The translations under genes were made by a program, and so were the position numbers. Shown one piece after another: positions 50,367-63,283 of a DNA stretch of 64,000 bases. The stretch covers positions 25,457,723 to 25,521,722 of the forward strand of contig NC_135556.1 of assembly GCF_964340395.1 (NCBI RefSeq), written 5' to 3'. The stretch's first letter is position 1. Each line of letters begins with the position of its first letter. The stretch comes from Glandiceps talaboti (Eukaryota; Hemichordata; Enteropneusta; Spengelidae). The notes beneath the pieces were generated by a model. The model was given only the letters and a program-made list of their open reading frames with translations, did no database searches and was not told the origin of the DNA.

Positions 50367-51707
50367 GATTCTCTGTTTCTATGTGTAAGTAAGGTTTGTA
50401 TGTGTCTGTGTCTGTGTGCAGAGCTTATAAGCCTATTCAGCAGCTGAGCAAAGGGTGATACTGACATTGTACATCTCCAACTGACAATCTACTGTTACAT
50501 GTAAGGTTTAATGGATATTCACACAGCACATAGTGATGCAAACACACTATTTTGATCACATGATCTCCTTGAAATGTTCCAATATTTGAAGTTCTATGAT
50601 ATACCTATATGTAGTTGGAAAGTTAATTCCAATCTTTTAGTTTTCTTGGGAAAAAAGCTGAATCTGTGTATTAAAGTCACTGCTTATGCTCAGTCAAATA
50701 TGATTGCCATGTTGATGTCTTGACAGGAATAGGTTATGGCCAGCCATTATACCTCTCACATGTACAAGCTAGTACTCAAAACAGTTTTACTAGAAGGCGA
50801 AGGGGCTGGGAGGAGGGGGGGACTCATTTTATCAACAGTTCCTTGACAGTTCCACCTTCCTAGCCATAAATACTGACTGTTCCCCCATGTAAAATAGTTT
50901 GGGATATGTCTTCAACAAATTTTCTGTTTCTCAAGACCCAACTGATCCTATATTTCTTAGATCTTACAAAACACACTATGTCCTCAGTGGTCAAAAGGTA
51001 TGTATGACAAGATATTAGTTGCAAGATGATAATACCACAGAAGCATCTGGCGGGAAATTATCATTTATTACAGAATTTCAGGACTTTTGATACGTCAAGT
51101 GATTCACAGTAATGTCCTTTTTCATTTCAATTTGCATTTATGGTAAAATCATTGAGTCTGTTAAAAGTATGAGTATGAATTGAAACCATCAACATTATAT
51201 ACACACACATATTTAATATTTTTTGCTTTAAAAAATGTCACCATAATCTGTTGTTCTACATAGCCATTTACAATATTTCTTTTTTCATTGATTAATAACA
51301 TGGCTCCATAGCAACACTCAAAAATTGTACCAGCAGAACAGTAATGAATAACATCTCTTCAAATTTTCAAAATGAAAATAGGAATGAAAAAAACACGAAA
51401 ATGAATAATTAATTATTTAACATAGTTTTAAAACTATGTTATGTTCCAAAAAAATGAAAATGTGAAAGAAATAAAGATATGACTGTGAAGTGCAAGGAGT
51501 GTAAAACAAATTTGTGATATTTTATGATATTAACCTTGGTTTTACTATAGGAGAAAGGCCCTGCAGTTATCGTAGAAGTCACTCCCTCTGTGCCGTTTTC
51601 AGACCTCAATCATCATGACGACATTCCAGATTATGTAGAAGTAGCACAAGAAGTTGAAGTAACAGCAGATGACAATGATAAGATAGAAACTGATTCCAGA
51701 AAGACTG
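50042..51707 (+). CDS. ELF long-isoform exons (upstream promoter)
   Basis: Exon 50042-50227 has an AG acceptor (TTTCCATAG) and is mostly 5' UTR, ending ATG-ACC-CAC-CAG-GAG-TCA-CAG|GTAAGC. Exon 51551-51707 encodes EKGPAVIVEVTPSVPFSDL, then an acidic stretch with DYVEVAQEVEVTADDND, and ends in phase 1. The acidic part corresponds to the N-terminal activation region of ELF1 and long ELF2. A non-coding first exon must lie upstream, possibly near 43.45-43.55 kb. The very short segment before PAVIVE (10 residues against about 30 in human) makes the exact start less sure. Confidence 0.72.
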
Positions 51708-54700
51708 GTAAGAACTTCTACCCCAATATGCAGTATTGTAACCTCTTGCTTGTTAAAATTGGAGAAGCTTTAATGTTTGCAAAGACACTTGGTACAGTCT
51801 GTTTACAGAAGAAGAAGATGTCAACAAAATAATAATTATGTTTATTGCTCCAAACATAAAGGCCACTAATCACTTATTTTACAAACATGAAAATATAAAC
51901 AGCTTAATTAAAAGAATCTCGACAAAACCAAGCTTTCCAATGTCTGTCCTGATGGTATTCAATCTCTGTATTTAATATCTTTTGAGTTGAACAATTGGTC
52001 AAAGCAAAATGAACATATGACATTATACCGTTCTCATATCATGACACCGTGACATATTACAATTGTTATTTATATTATACCAGGGTAGTAATCCTGTGAA
52101 ATCAATGTTAGTTTTTACATCATAATGCTCCCAGTATGAAGTCTGCGTAATCATACAAGAAGCATATGACATAAAACTAATGTTGATTTTGTGAGATTAT
52201 ATATTTATCACATAATTAAGAAAATCCGTATAAGTTTTCTACAATTTTGAATAAAATGTTATGAATACTATAACATTTCATCTCACTATATTCTCATCAC
52301 ATATTAAAAATGGCATCTGATGGCTATGCAAATTACGTAATCGTTTACTTTCACCTTTTGCAAGGTTAACTTATGATCCCAGCCTATGATCGATGGGTTA
52401 GATTCTAGTACTGTGGTTTCTCAGTCAAAGTTGTCGGATGTAGTGTTGTGATATAACATCAAATTTAGTTTTAAAATGTAAATAAAACATGTTTGAATAT
52501 GGCGACATTTGTTTTGCATTTACATTCACTACATTCTGGGATTCTCAAGTTTGGAAGTAAGCTGGGGACTGCTACACATACAAATTAATCTTCAATCATT
52601 GACATTTTGGCAATATAATTCAATACAAATTAAAGCACCTGTACCTATGCATATCAGACCCATACCACCAAAGGATATATGTAAAGTATTATGTATATTT
52701 ATTAGTTAAAGTGCATGGTTTTGCAAAAATGTGATTGTAGAATGGCAGGAATAAGTCGTACTGGACAGTTGAAAGAAAAAAACTCAGTAAACAGGGGTGA
52801 TTGAGGTTTTTGATCTATCCTGTTTGATGTCACACATGTGAAGATTTACACATATTTATGTGATAAAATGACTATGTGACATGATATTCTCTTATAACAA
52901 GAAATATGACATTTATGCCATTCTGATGTGACAGCATAACATAATGCCATCATTCTATGACATAACATTATGCCATTTCATATGACGACATGACATACTG
53001 TGGTGTAAGGGATGTAGATAAGCAGGAAAGCTAACAAAAACAACCTGGCTACTTTGTAATGTATGTTTTTACTGGCTACATTTTCAGGACTTTGTTTAAA
53101 GATTGTTGTTTCAGCCAGTATATTTCCAGCATTGGCAGATTCATGGGTCTCATTCATAGATATCACTGCTTATTTATAGCCACACAATAGCTACATGTAT
53201 TCTTACATTACAACATGGTATTATGCTATCTAATATATGACATGACATGACGTATGCCATTCTTATATGGCATGACGTATGCCATTCTTATATGACATGA
53301 CATGACATATTGCCATTCTTATGTGACATGACATTACGTCATTCTTATATGACATGACATATTGCCATTCTTATATGACATGACATATACCATTCTTACA
53401 TGACATGACATATACCATTCTTGCATGACATGACATGACATGACATGCTTTCACATGACGTTATATTGTGACATTCATGTACATTATGACATGCCATTCT
53501 TACAGGACATTACATGTTATTCTTATAGAACATGACATGACATTTTGCTATCCCATATGACATTGCTTGATTGATTGATGAACTGTTGCATGTCTTTCTA
53601 TAGTGATTACCCACAATGCAAAGCAACAAACATGGCATTTGATTACCCACAATGCCATGCAACACACTCAGCATATAGATAGAGTAGTTGATGTTGTTTG
53701 TCAATATTATGTTTTGAGTAGATACATCCAAACATATATATATATATCTCATAAATGTATTTGTCACTTTTATGCTTTGTTTAGACATCATTTATGTAAC
53801 TAGATAACAATACAGGGGAAGTAGTAAAGTATTTGCTATTAAAGTTGTGATATGCAGTGACAAGATGCCTTCACAAATCTCTTTATGGCACCCTAGAAAC
53901 TCATCAATAAGTATGAATGATGTTTTGTTGTGTTCTGCAGAAAAATTTGCTCTGGCTTGTGATAATGTAACAATTTAGGCATTGTCATGGCAACATAAAA
54001 ATGATATTTATTGTGTAGGAGTGATACACCATATATGACACAGACATTTTGAAATACATAGTATACATTAAATTAGGTGACAGTTTCTAAGCAAGGAAGT
54101 AGTTGGTATGGTCTATAGGAAGTACTAGTAGTTGGTATGGTCTATTGCAAGAATCTTTGATAACTTGGGCTTTTGATAGCTGTCATTGAAACTGTGCAAC
54201 TTAGAACTTTATGGTTTGGTTTACAGTTACATGTAAACATAGAATTACTATAGTGCTTCATACAACTTCTGTACAACATAACCGTAAGATGCCAGTAATG
54301 GCAGTCAATATTTTCATTAACTTTACAATTCGTGAACAAATTTGGAAAGCCATGTATGTCCACATCTGTTAAACTTACTTACTTACTTGTAATTTGTGAC
54401 ATAACTGAAAAGACTTGTGGTATTTTTTTCTTTTACGCAATTGTTTCACTATTCACTGTTTGATCACTGTTGTAAGTATAATATATAACATGTCAGGATT
54501 GAAACGTAAACAGTTCAGTTCTAATTTATTGTTTGTAGTATATCAAGTGAATATGTTATATACTTATATATATTATATATGTTTATTGTACAGGAAGTAG
54601 GTGAGTGGGGTTAACAATTGATAACAAAGCAATTCACTGTTGTTGTCATATCAGAGGTTGTCACATATACACCGACAGCTACAGGATTCTACATGTACAC

Positions 54701-57700
54701 ATACAAGTACAATTACAGTGCAAAAAGGAAACAATTGTTGCAAGATTATATATATGCTCAAAGGCAGTAATTTGGCTAGCTGAGATGGTAATTAACATAC
54801 ACATTAATGACCAATAATTTGGCTAGTTGAGATTGTAACACACAATAATTTGGTTAGGTGAAATTGTTGTTTACTTGATAAATATTACTTTTATTGCTTA
54901 ACAGCTGACTGTATAACTACTGGTAATTAAGTAGTTGGTTCTTCCTAAGATACATTATTGAATCATTAATGCCAATTTCTGAATTCCCTTATCAACTGTG
55001 ATAACTGCCATTTCAAGTATAACCTGGGTTTTAATATCTTACACTAGCAAAGTGCATTAATTTCAGTATTATCAGTTGTTCTACAGTGCCATTGGCAGTA
55101 TTTTTTTAAGGATGGTCTTCTCCATCTCAAAGTCTTTATATTTGTACATATGTACAGCAACAGCTGTCCGGGTCCCACAGTTGATTTATCGAAATACTAG
55201 TATCAGTTTGTTTGTTTTGTTTTTGTTTTATACAATTACGCCGTAATTACAAGTTGAAATGGCAACCTTTCCATGTCATTTGCAATTTTGTTTTATTGAA
55301 ATGATTATTTTAATTAAAGTTAAATACTTTCTTGAGCTCTGCCACTGCCAAACTGGCCTGGCAACAATTCATGTTTGCAACACTGTTGCATATCAAACTA
55401 TTATATACTTAGGTTTACTTTACTTCAGTGTATTCTGCTCTGCTTTTGCCATGATATCTAGGTTCTTCCAGTGATAGTCCAGGTGCTGTTTTATACTATG
55501 TATAGGCCCTGAGTGACAAGTTTTGATGCTGTCAATACAATGTATGAAAAACTATAATTATGGTTGACTCCATAGCTATATAAAGAAATGAATATTTAAT
55601 ATCTACAAAGTCACTGCCTTAAGGATTGACTTAAAACAAAGCCAATTAACTTAAGGAACAAAAATAAAGAACTGCAATTTTTCTCCCAAAGAAAATTTAG
55701 ATCTGATCGTCACAAACAGTATCTTTCCCAAGCATCTTGCTCAAAACCAGGATACCCTGCAATGTTTTGTGTAACATACAAGGACTTATAGCATTTGTTT
55801 TGGTTTTATTTTTGAGCATTCACCAACTGCAGTGACTTTACAGTGAATGGATAGACACAGAGGTATAGCAATCTGTAAAGACAGTGAAAAAATAAAACTT
55901 TCAAATATGAAAAGTATTTATGAAATTATTAATGTAAAAGGTCTTTCACAATGAGTTAACACTGCAGACTTATAAACTAAATAAATATGCGACTTTTCCC
56001 CCCATTTGAAACCTATTGCATTACTGGTTTGTACATGTACGATGTCATCACGAACTTCGCATTTTCCCACGTATCTTGAACTTGACCGTAATTTATTTCG
56101 ACCTGATGTGAACCGTACAACGGCAGTGTTACTACCACACAACAATTGTATCATTCCGAGATACCTCGCTGTAACGCAATGTGATTGTTGTTTTACAAGT
56201 GCAATTGTGCGAATTTTGATATCAATTTGCAAGTATGTAACAATTTTGCCTTAAAATGAAATAATTTTCATTTTCCGATCGAAAAAAGAAGAAAAACTAC
56301 CTGAATAGCGTAGGACTACATTCAGGAAGTAAGGTATAGCTTCACCTGTGCAGCATCACGTAACCGCAGCTGTAATTGGTTTGTCAATAAACGGTTATTT
56401 ATTTCCATTTCGTCTTTTTTGGTTGCAAATTCGATAAAAATTATGTAGTCTCGGAGATATTGTAGTCTTTCTTGTAGATGTATAGTGATTACTTGCTAAA
56501 TCGACCGGAGGGTTAAGTTTGTTGAGTATATAACGAACGAACGGGGTTTATCGAAAGCGCCAATCACAAGAGGGCTTACTAGCTTGAACGTGAAAATGCT
56601 AATTATTTCCGGCTTTATCACTGCGGTGTAATACAGTGCTACCAAGTTTCCAGGAGGAAAGATGGCTTCGAGTCCTGAGACTGGTAAAAAGAGTTTGGAT
56701 TTGCTTCTCCAAGCCGGTACGTGTAATAATTTGAGTATCAAAGGGCACAGTTTGATCAAGCGGGTATTATGCTGTATATATGTACTGTATCTAAAATTTG
56801 TGTTGAGGAGATCGCCTGAAATATTCGCGTCAAACTTGAAACCAGGAAGTGTTTTTTTGCAGGCGCGGATACATTGTCCATGTGCTCAGCTTCCTGATTA
56901 TCCGACAGCAAATTTCTCTTGAACTTTCTGACTTTTCTTAGAAGGACTGGGGTAGATTATTTTGTAGGTTAATTGCTTATCGTAAGGATGACTTATTTTA
57001 CTTGATCCCCGTTTTTATTTTTGACAAAAAATCGCCGAAGTATCGAACCAGGAAGTGGGTCTTCCTGTATATTTTCATGCTGAACCCGCGCTTTAAGTCG
57101 AATGTTTTCATTTGAAAAGTGACAGCATTTTCCTGGAGATGGCGTCATTCCGATATGTCTGTTATCAAAAGTATAAATAAGGTAGATATATCGATCATGG
57201 GGTGGTGATTTTCATAGAGCTTTTTACATATGTAATTTGGTACGTTCACCGTGTGTACTCGTTCTGGCATACCTGATGCGTTTTCACAAAAACAACAGAC
57301 GAATCGACGAGAAATACCGGAAGAGCACAGAGCGATGACATTCGGCTAGTGTGCTGTTATAGTCTAACTTACGTCAAAGGGACAATTCTTGTACGGCTTA
57401 CATTTAATATTATATCGACCGCTGTTGCGATCATCCTTATCAATTTTGTTCATAATTGGGTTGAACTTCGAATCAAGATAAAGTTCAAGTGATATTGATA
57501 TGCTACTGTAGCTCAAGACGCGGCGGTCGCCGGTATATTTATACGGCCGTTTGTGTGATCGTTTGACATCAACAAAATACCTCTAGAAGGGCCACAATTC
57601 CACAAATATTACAGAACCCATATTAACTATAATTATATCCTCGGATGATTTTCTTAACGTGAAATATATTTGACAAATAATTTGTGTATGTGGCCAGTAA

Positions 57701-60700
57701 TCCAGCAAAAAAATAGTTATCTTTTTTGTCCAAAAAAGGGAGAGAAAAAAACAATATGAGCTTTTACAGACTAAAACCTTACAAGTTACACACCTTTTCA
57801 AAAACTACCAGATTACCATTTTATGTTACAGTATTCCAAATTATGAAATCACTAATTTTCTTGCAATGTTAGAAATCAAGTGTTTTAGCACAACTTGAAA
57901 ATAAGCAAGGGTTCAAATTGTGTATGTGTATGCTAAATTATGTGAACAATGCAGTCAAAATGCACTAACTTGATTGGTCTATACCTTGTTGCATTTACTT
58001 TAGTTTTTTCCAGGATAATGATAGGGTGCTTCATAGCCAAATTGGAGCTAAATTTGATACTTAAAAAAATACATGTTATTTTATTTGGTATAAAACATGG
58101 GTGGTTGCCTTTGTTTTATTTATTTTTATTTTTATGGGGGGGGGGGGTAAACATGTTAACACAATGTATAGAGTTAGCTGTACACCCTTACCAAGGGATA
58201 CAAGGGTTTTAAACTTAGATTCTTGTATGCAGTGATATCAAGCAAAGATCTCTGCAGATCATATCTCATGAAAAAGTGCAGTGAATGGTGGAAAAATGTA
58301 TACACAATATCCATACTAACAGTATTGAAATTGATAAATATTTTCTTGACAAAATGTTACTGAAAGGTCAAACTGCTGCTCCTGCCTGCTGCACTGTTAC
58401 TCACATTTAAAGCTTTTCTGACAGGAATGGGATGCACATTATGTAAAAGTCCACAGCTTAATTTAATAAGTATATGGAAATTAACCTCAGATTTGATTTT
58501 TCCACAAAAAATGGTTGTACTTGTCAAATATATCATAAGTTTTTATAGTAGTTCATAAAATATATTGTACTTTTAACTTTCATTTCATTTCACAACTCAA
58601 TACAATGCCAATCTAGTGCTTGTTTTCATGTTATACTGTTTTAGTTTTGTCTTGCACCCTCAAAGATGCAAACCCTTACTTATCAGTCCTTGAGGTTGGA
58701 TTGTACTCTGAGATATTCAAAACTGTCAATACCCATGGAATGAACTAAGTTTACTCACATGTTCATAACATAATTTGAGTTTTGTAGTCAAGATAATTTG
58801 GCAGCAAATATGCAAATTAGCAGAGTAATTGTAAAAAAAAATCAATGAAAGCCCTTCAGGATTCTTCTCAGAAATAGAGTCATGCAGCTGTGGTAATTGA
58901 TCCAGTGTTTTTTGCTAAGGTTGTGTTGGGGAACCCCAGTAACAAAAAGGGGGAAAGGAATAAAGTTGGCATAGTTAACAATACATTATACATTATACCA
59001 TAAGTTTGGTAGGGCACCCCAGTAAAATGACAGGGGTACTTGGGTAGATTTTACCTGCTTACTGCCCATAACAAAACACTGATCAAGCTGTATAAAACTT
59101 TGTTGATATCACTAATTAACACAAAGTTAGTCCCGAATAAAGCGAGTATAGATGAAAAAAATGACTTGTAAGTTGTACTGAAAAAAACCCCAGACTGTTT
59201 GATTTACTCAATGGTGCATGTGACTCATTTTAACCTGTTTCTCATACTTGTACTGTACAGTACCTGTATATTATAGTAAGGTGTCTGTATGAGCTCCATG
59301 TTCAATGGTACATACACTACACGCTTGAATGGAATTCTCCAATTTGTAATATTATATGAACATACATAGCTGACAGCTGTAGGCAGTCCTATGTCATTCT
59401 AAATATGTATAATAATTGAAATGGCATTTCTTGTACCTCAGTTATTGACTGTGTTACTCAATACAGTACCCTTCCAAATACACTCTTGCATCCTACACCC
59501 AGCTATGAACCTTGAGGTTCTGCTTGTTGTCATGGTTGCACCTGCCATTGGCAGTAACATTTACCAGTAGAATAGTAAAAAGGGTATATTTATTGATCTT
59601 TGAGGTCGAAGACCCATGTAATGTCCTATTGCTTTTTACACTTCCTGAGTTTCTCTTATTATTAATCAGTGTCATTCAGGAAGTATGAATGGACTAAAGT
59701 AGGAAATCTATTGTAAAGTTTCAAGGTTTAAGGTTAAAGGTCACACTCCTTCCTCTACATTTTGTAATAATTGTGTAGTCCCCAAAGTATATGATATACA
59801 AAGTCCTATACCCATTAAAGCCATTAACACTGCTTAAACTGATATTTTGTTGTGACTCTGAAAGCCTCAGTGTGACTATAGAATGTCAATGTCTTAAAAC
59901 TATAGATTGACTGGGCAACAGATACAAGATTTCTCTTCAAGCTATAAAAATGGGGGTTCATGTCAGGTTAGGGTTTTTGTAATTTTATTTTTGAAGGTGG
60001 ATTATGTCATGTGTGGTTTCCGTTTTATTTCCAGCATCTGCTTGTGAAGGCAAAGACATCCAACGTGATGTAGACATTTCTGAAAATAATAATGAGAAGT
60101 GTGGTACTATATTAGCAGCACAAGCACTGCTTGATATATCACCAACCACTAATGGTGAAGAAAAAGTGTTCCCTCCGAGCCAAGGTATGTTGTAATATTG
60201 TGTAGATACAGAAAGAAATAATTTGATAGATAAAAGTATGTAGATTCTTAATAGTAGAATTAAATGGTCAAATGGGTCGTACAGTGTATCAAGACAATTC
60301 TAAAATCAAATGAGTATCTGTTGATGAACTTGATTATTTTCAGTATATAGTCAGTTATGTTACAAATAACTGTGGCACTTTTTTCACCACTTCTCATTGA
60401 TAGGCTAACATCCAATAGTTTAAACCCACTTTGAATATTTCATAGAATAAATATGCATGTATTAGCCTGAAGCTAACAATTTTATTTGCATTTGAACATT
60501 CATTTATTATTTTTGTTTGTATTTCAAAACCACAATATAAGTTAACTTGACTAACAATCTGTTGTTTTGACGACTGAAATGGTAGAATACTGTGATGGAT
60601 GAAGTATCTAGCTATCTGGCATTGATATGTGTATAATTATAGATATATTCTGACTTTTCTTTTATAATTATGTACATGTAGGTTCTGCCGACTGTTGTCT

Positions 60701-62060
60701 GGCATTGATCTGTATAGAATTATAGATATATTCTGACTGTTTTCTGTTAACATTATGTACATGTAGGTTCTGCCGACTGTTGTCTGGCATTGATCTGTAT
60801 AGAATTATAGATATATTCTGACTGTTTTCTGTTAACATTATGTACATGTAGGTTCTGCTGGCTGTTGTCTGGCATTGATTTGTGTAGAATTATAGAAATA
60901 TTCTGTTTTCTGTTAAAATTATGTACATGTAGGTTTTGCCGACTGTTGTCTGGCATTGATTTGTGTAGAATTATAGATATATTCTGACTGTTTTCTATTA
61001 TAATTATGTGCATGCAGGTTCTGCTGACTGTTGTCTACCATTGATCTGTGTAGAATTATAGAAATATTCTGTTTTCTGTTAAAATTATGTACATGTAGGT
61101 TTTGCCGACTGTTGTCTGGCATTGATTTGTATAGAATTATAGATATATTCTGACTGTTTTCTGTTCACATTATGTACATGTAGGTTCTGCTGCATCAAGT
61201 CCAGATAGTGGAATAGCAACAGAGGATTCAACCACAGTTGTAATTCATCATACAGATGACTTAAGAATACATTGTAAGTATTATTAAAATGGTTTGTCAA
61301 AAGTGTGAAGTGTGGCAGCTAATTTAACTAACAACTGGGTACTGTAGTGCTCCAGGTCTCTCAGGCTGTGTGTATATAAACTGACCCTTTGACCTTTACC
61401 ATAGATTTTACAACAAAATTGTAGTAGTGCACTATGAATTATGGAAGTGTATTCATTAAGGCACCATTCAAGTATCCATATCAAAAAATAGTATTAGATA
61501 AAAGCTGTTGTCAAATCAGTCTGACCTTGTCTCATATCAAAGTCTCCATACTTTGTAGAGTTAGTCCTCATTAGTTTCTTGTAATAGTCAAACAACAGCA
61601 CTTTATGCTGTAAGTAGTGAAAGTATAGTAATGATAGAATCTTAGTTTAGACACAAACTAGATTAGAGCTACAATTTCACCTGGTCATCTTTAAAGTCTG
61701 TCAGAATATCAAACTGGTTTCATTTTAGAAAATTTGAGATTCTGTTTCAATGGACAGTATAAGAATAACAAAATTTGATCTTTTGAGACGGAATAATTAA
61801 ACTTTCAAGTCTGAACACAAAATTGTTTCAAAATGTGTGCAGTTACTATGACGATGTGAATGCTACTTGCTGCCTCAACTAATGTGTTTGAAGTTAGAAC
61901 ACACCTACCAACTTAACTGTATATGTCTCTTTTTTCATTATTTAGAGGTGATTAATTTTTGCTTTGTTTTGTACATTACAGCAGCACTGACAAATGTACC
62001 ATTTGTCCCACCTTGTGCAACCCCACAAGTTGCCATGAGACCTGGTAAGTAACTTATAAC

Positions 62061-62106
<46 letters not shown>

Positions 62107-62857
62107 ATATGTGTGTGTGCATGCATGTGTGTGTTTATGTGTGTTGATGTTTGTATGTGTATGTGTGTGTGTATTTATTGACAAAATCACACTGAAGTCA
62201 CAATGTGCAAAGATTTGTTTAACCTTTGTTCTCTGTTATTAACTTGCTGTGTGTGTTAAATTGCCATATCTGAGCTGGCTTTTGTTTTGATGTTTGTTCT
62301 TTGTTATTAACTTACTGTATGTGTGTTTTATTGACAGATCGGGTCATTCAGGTTCATCATATGATAGATACACCCAGTGTTCATGTAATTCACTTGGACC
62401 CTGCAACAGAAGAAGTGCCAGTGACAAGTAGTACAAATAATAATTCCTCAATGGAGCACCCTATGCCACATGCAAAATTAAAGAAGGGGGGCAGTAAAAG
62501 AGGTATGTGAAATGAGTATAACTGTTATACAATTGTTTCTGTCTTGCACAACCATGTCTCTGATATTCAATGGTTAATCTCTGCATATTAGCATAACCAT
62601 ATCTCTGACATTCAAACCTAATACAAAGTGACATACTATAGGGGTCATATGCATGTTACTTTAGTATCCAATATGAGAAAAAATATCAGCCATATTTGTC
62701 ATTAAAAATCATGATATATCTCTACCTATTGTAGCTGCCTGTCTGTATTTACAATGGTATCAATGTAATGTCTGTATTTCAGGACGGAAACCAAAAGCAA
62801 GACCAGAATCTCCAATAGACACACCAACAGTCAGGATAGGTCGAAAAAGCAAAGAAA
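50207..62857 (+). CDS. ELF2: ELF1/2/4-type ETS transcription factor, N-terminal part (ETS domain beyond the window)
   Basis: E74-like ETS-family activator gene, orthologue of the vertebrate ELF1/ELF2/ELF4 group. Long-form exons: 50042-50227 (ATG at 50207, MTHQESQ), 51551-51707, 60035-60184, 61184-61273, 61982-62044, 62338-62502, 62783-62857. Phases agree (0, then 1 throughout), giving 240 residues. PAVIVEVTPS matches the PAVIVE block of ELF1/ELF2. TILAAQALLDISPTT matches TIEAAEALL. FVPPCATPQVAMRP matches FVPPC...AMRP of ELF2. RGRKPKARPESPIDTP matches the basic GRKPK...SP stretch that precedes the ETS domain. An in-frame TAA 12 nt before the ATG supports this start. The gene continues off the right edge. 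It is probably a single pre-duplication ELF1/2/4 gene, so the symbol ELF2 is approximate. Confidence 0.88.
50290..50370. repeat. (GTCT)n / (GTGTCT)n repeat
   Basis: Begins about 60 bp after the donor of ELF exon 50042-50227. Confidence 0.9.
51708..56661. other. ELF intron between the long- and short-isoform first exons
   Basis: About 5 kb, mostly AT-rich, with the ATGACAT repeat at 53.2-53.6 kb. Around 55.9-56.25 kb both strands are open for about 80-100 codons, but neither frame resembles a known protein. Confidence 0.6.
53215..53560. repeat. degenerate ATGACATGACAT repeat
   Basis: Irregular runs of ATGACATGACATATGCCATT and TCTTATATG in the intron-like region before 56.6 kb. There is no coding content. 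Confidence 0.8.
56340..57560 (+). promoter_or_regulatory. probable CpG-rich internal promoter of ELF
   Basis: CpG content is clearly raised here against the AT-rich surroundings, for example CGACCGGAGG, GCGGCGGTCGCCGG and ACGGCCG. A CCAAT box (CCAATCA) at 56560-56566 lies about 100 bp before the alternative ATG, and an inverted one is near 56376. No TATA box is placed convincingly. Confidence 0.55.
56662..56716 (+). CDS. ELF alternative first coding exon (short isoform)
   Basis: 19 codons' worth: MASSPETGKKSLDLLLQA, then a split codon at G|GTACGT (phase 1), the same phase with which exon 51551-51707 enters exon 60035-60184. It matches the alternative N-terminus of human ELF2 (NERF-1 type: MATSLHEG...LDLLIRAVEAS) in start, length and the LDLL motif. 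The ATG context is good (A at -3, G at +4). Upstream DNA has a CCAAT box and raised CpG content, so it probably has its own promoter. This isoform lacks the acidic PAVIVE exon. Confidence 0.82.
56717..60034. other. ELF intron after the alternative first exon
   Basis: 3.3 kb. The first 0.8 kb is CpG-richer and belongs with the promoter. The rest is AT-rich with a poly-G run near 58135. No exon is seen. Confidence 0.6.
60035..62857 (+). CDS. ELF common exons
   Basis: Five exons shared by both isoforms, each phase 1 to phase 1: 60035-60184 (SACEGKDIQRDVDIS...ILAAQALLDIS), 61184-61273 (SAASSPDSGIATEDSTTVV), 61982-62044 (FVPPCATPQVAMRP), 62338-62502 (VIQVHHMIDTPSVHVIHLD), 62783-62857 (GRKPKARPESPIDTPTV). 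Because all are phase 1-1, any one can be skipped without a frame change, which allows many isoforms. The GSKRGRKPKARP segment looks like an AT-hook. The last donor GTGAGT at 62858 leads to the ETS-domain exons outside the window. Confidence 0.87.
60595..61183 (+). repeat. tandem array of copied splice acceptors before an ELF exon
   Basis: Seven units of 81-85 bp. Each unit contains ATGTACATGTAG|GTTCTGC or a close variant, which is the real acceptor plus the first exon bases of the exon at 61184. AG positions precede 60682, 60767, 60852, 60933, 61018 and 61099, with the genuine one before 61184. The rest of each unit is intronic (GACTGTTGTCTGGCATTGAT...). Confidence 0.85.
62062..62172. repeat. 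(TG)n microsatellite next to an ELF donor
   Basis: Starts about 18 bp after the donor of exon 61982-62044. Intronic GT runs near a donor are sometimes CELF or TDP-43 type splicing signals; that role is only a possibility here. Confidence 0.9.
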
Positions 62858-62893
62858 GTGAGTTGCTAAAATCATTACATAACTACACTGTTT

Positions 62894-63283
62894 AGGGGCA
62901 ACATCTAAAGTTCAATATAATATATCTAACTTAATTGCTTAAGTTTGGGGGGGGGGGGGGGGGGTTGGCCAAATTAATTTTTCAACCGTCAAAAACGATT
63001 TCACGTCACACTTGGCAAATTTAGTACGATTTCAAAGCTGCTTTTACCTATAACACTGTGTACACTCGGTCCGATTTATCAGCAGTACACGGTTAAAATG
63101 GTTTTCTGTTTTTATTTATAATTCAGGAGTATATCGGAAACAGGAAGTATATAGTACGAGTTTGGAATGATTTTCAATTTTAGGTTAGTTAAGTTAGATT
63201 GGGGGCGGGGTGGGGTCGGTGTCTGAGACCTAATTTAAGCAATTAAGTTAGATATATTATATTGAACTTTTGATGTTGCCCCT
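62894..63283. mobile_element. TIR element (MITE) in the last ELF intron of the window
   Basis: 390 bp with inverted repeats of about 55 bp. The left end starts AGGGGCAACATCTAAAGTTC and the right end, inverted, AGGGGCAACATCAAAAGTTC. Both continue through ATATAATATATCTAACTTAA. A run of G (62947-62963) and a second G-rich stretch lie just inside the ends. There is no coding capacity and I find no clear target duplication. Confidence 0.7.

Noticed and set aside
55918-56254. Overlapping frames of 82-104 codons on both strands upstream of the internal ELF promoter
   Set aside because: Neither resembles a known protein and both strands are open at once, which points to chance in a slightly GC-richer stretch.
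60753-61300. Repeated minus-strand frames of about 70-90 codons with NIS-ILHKSMPDNS words
   Set aside because: Antisense translation of the decoy-acceptor array.
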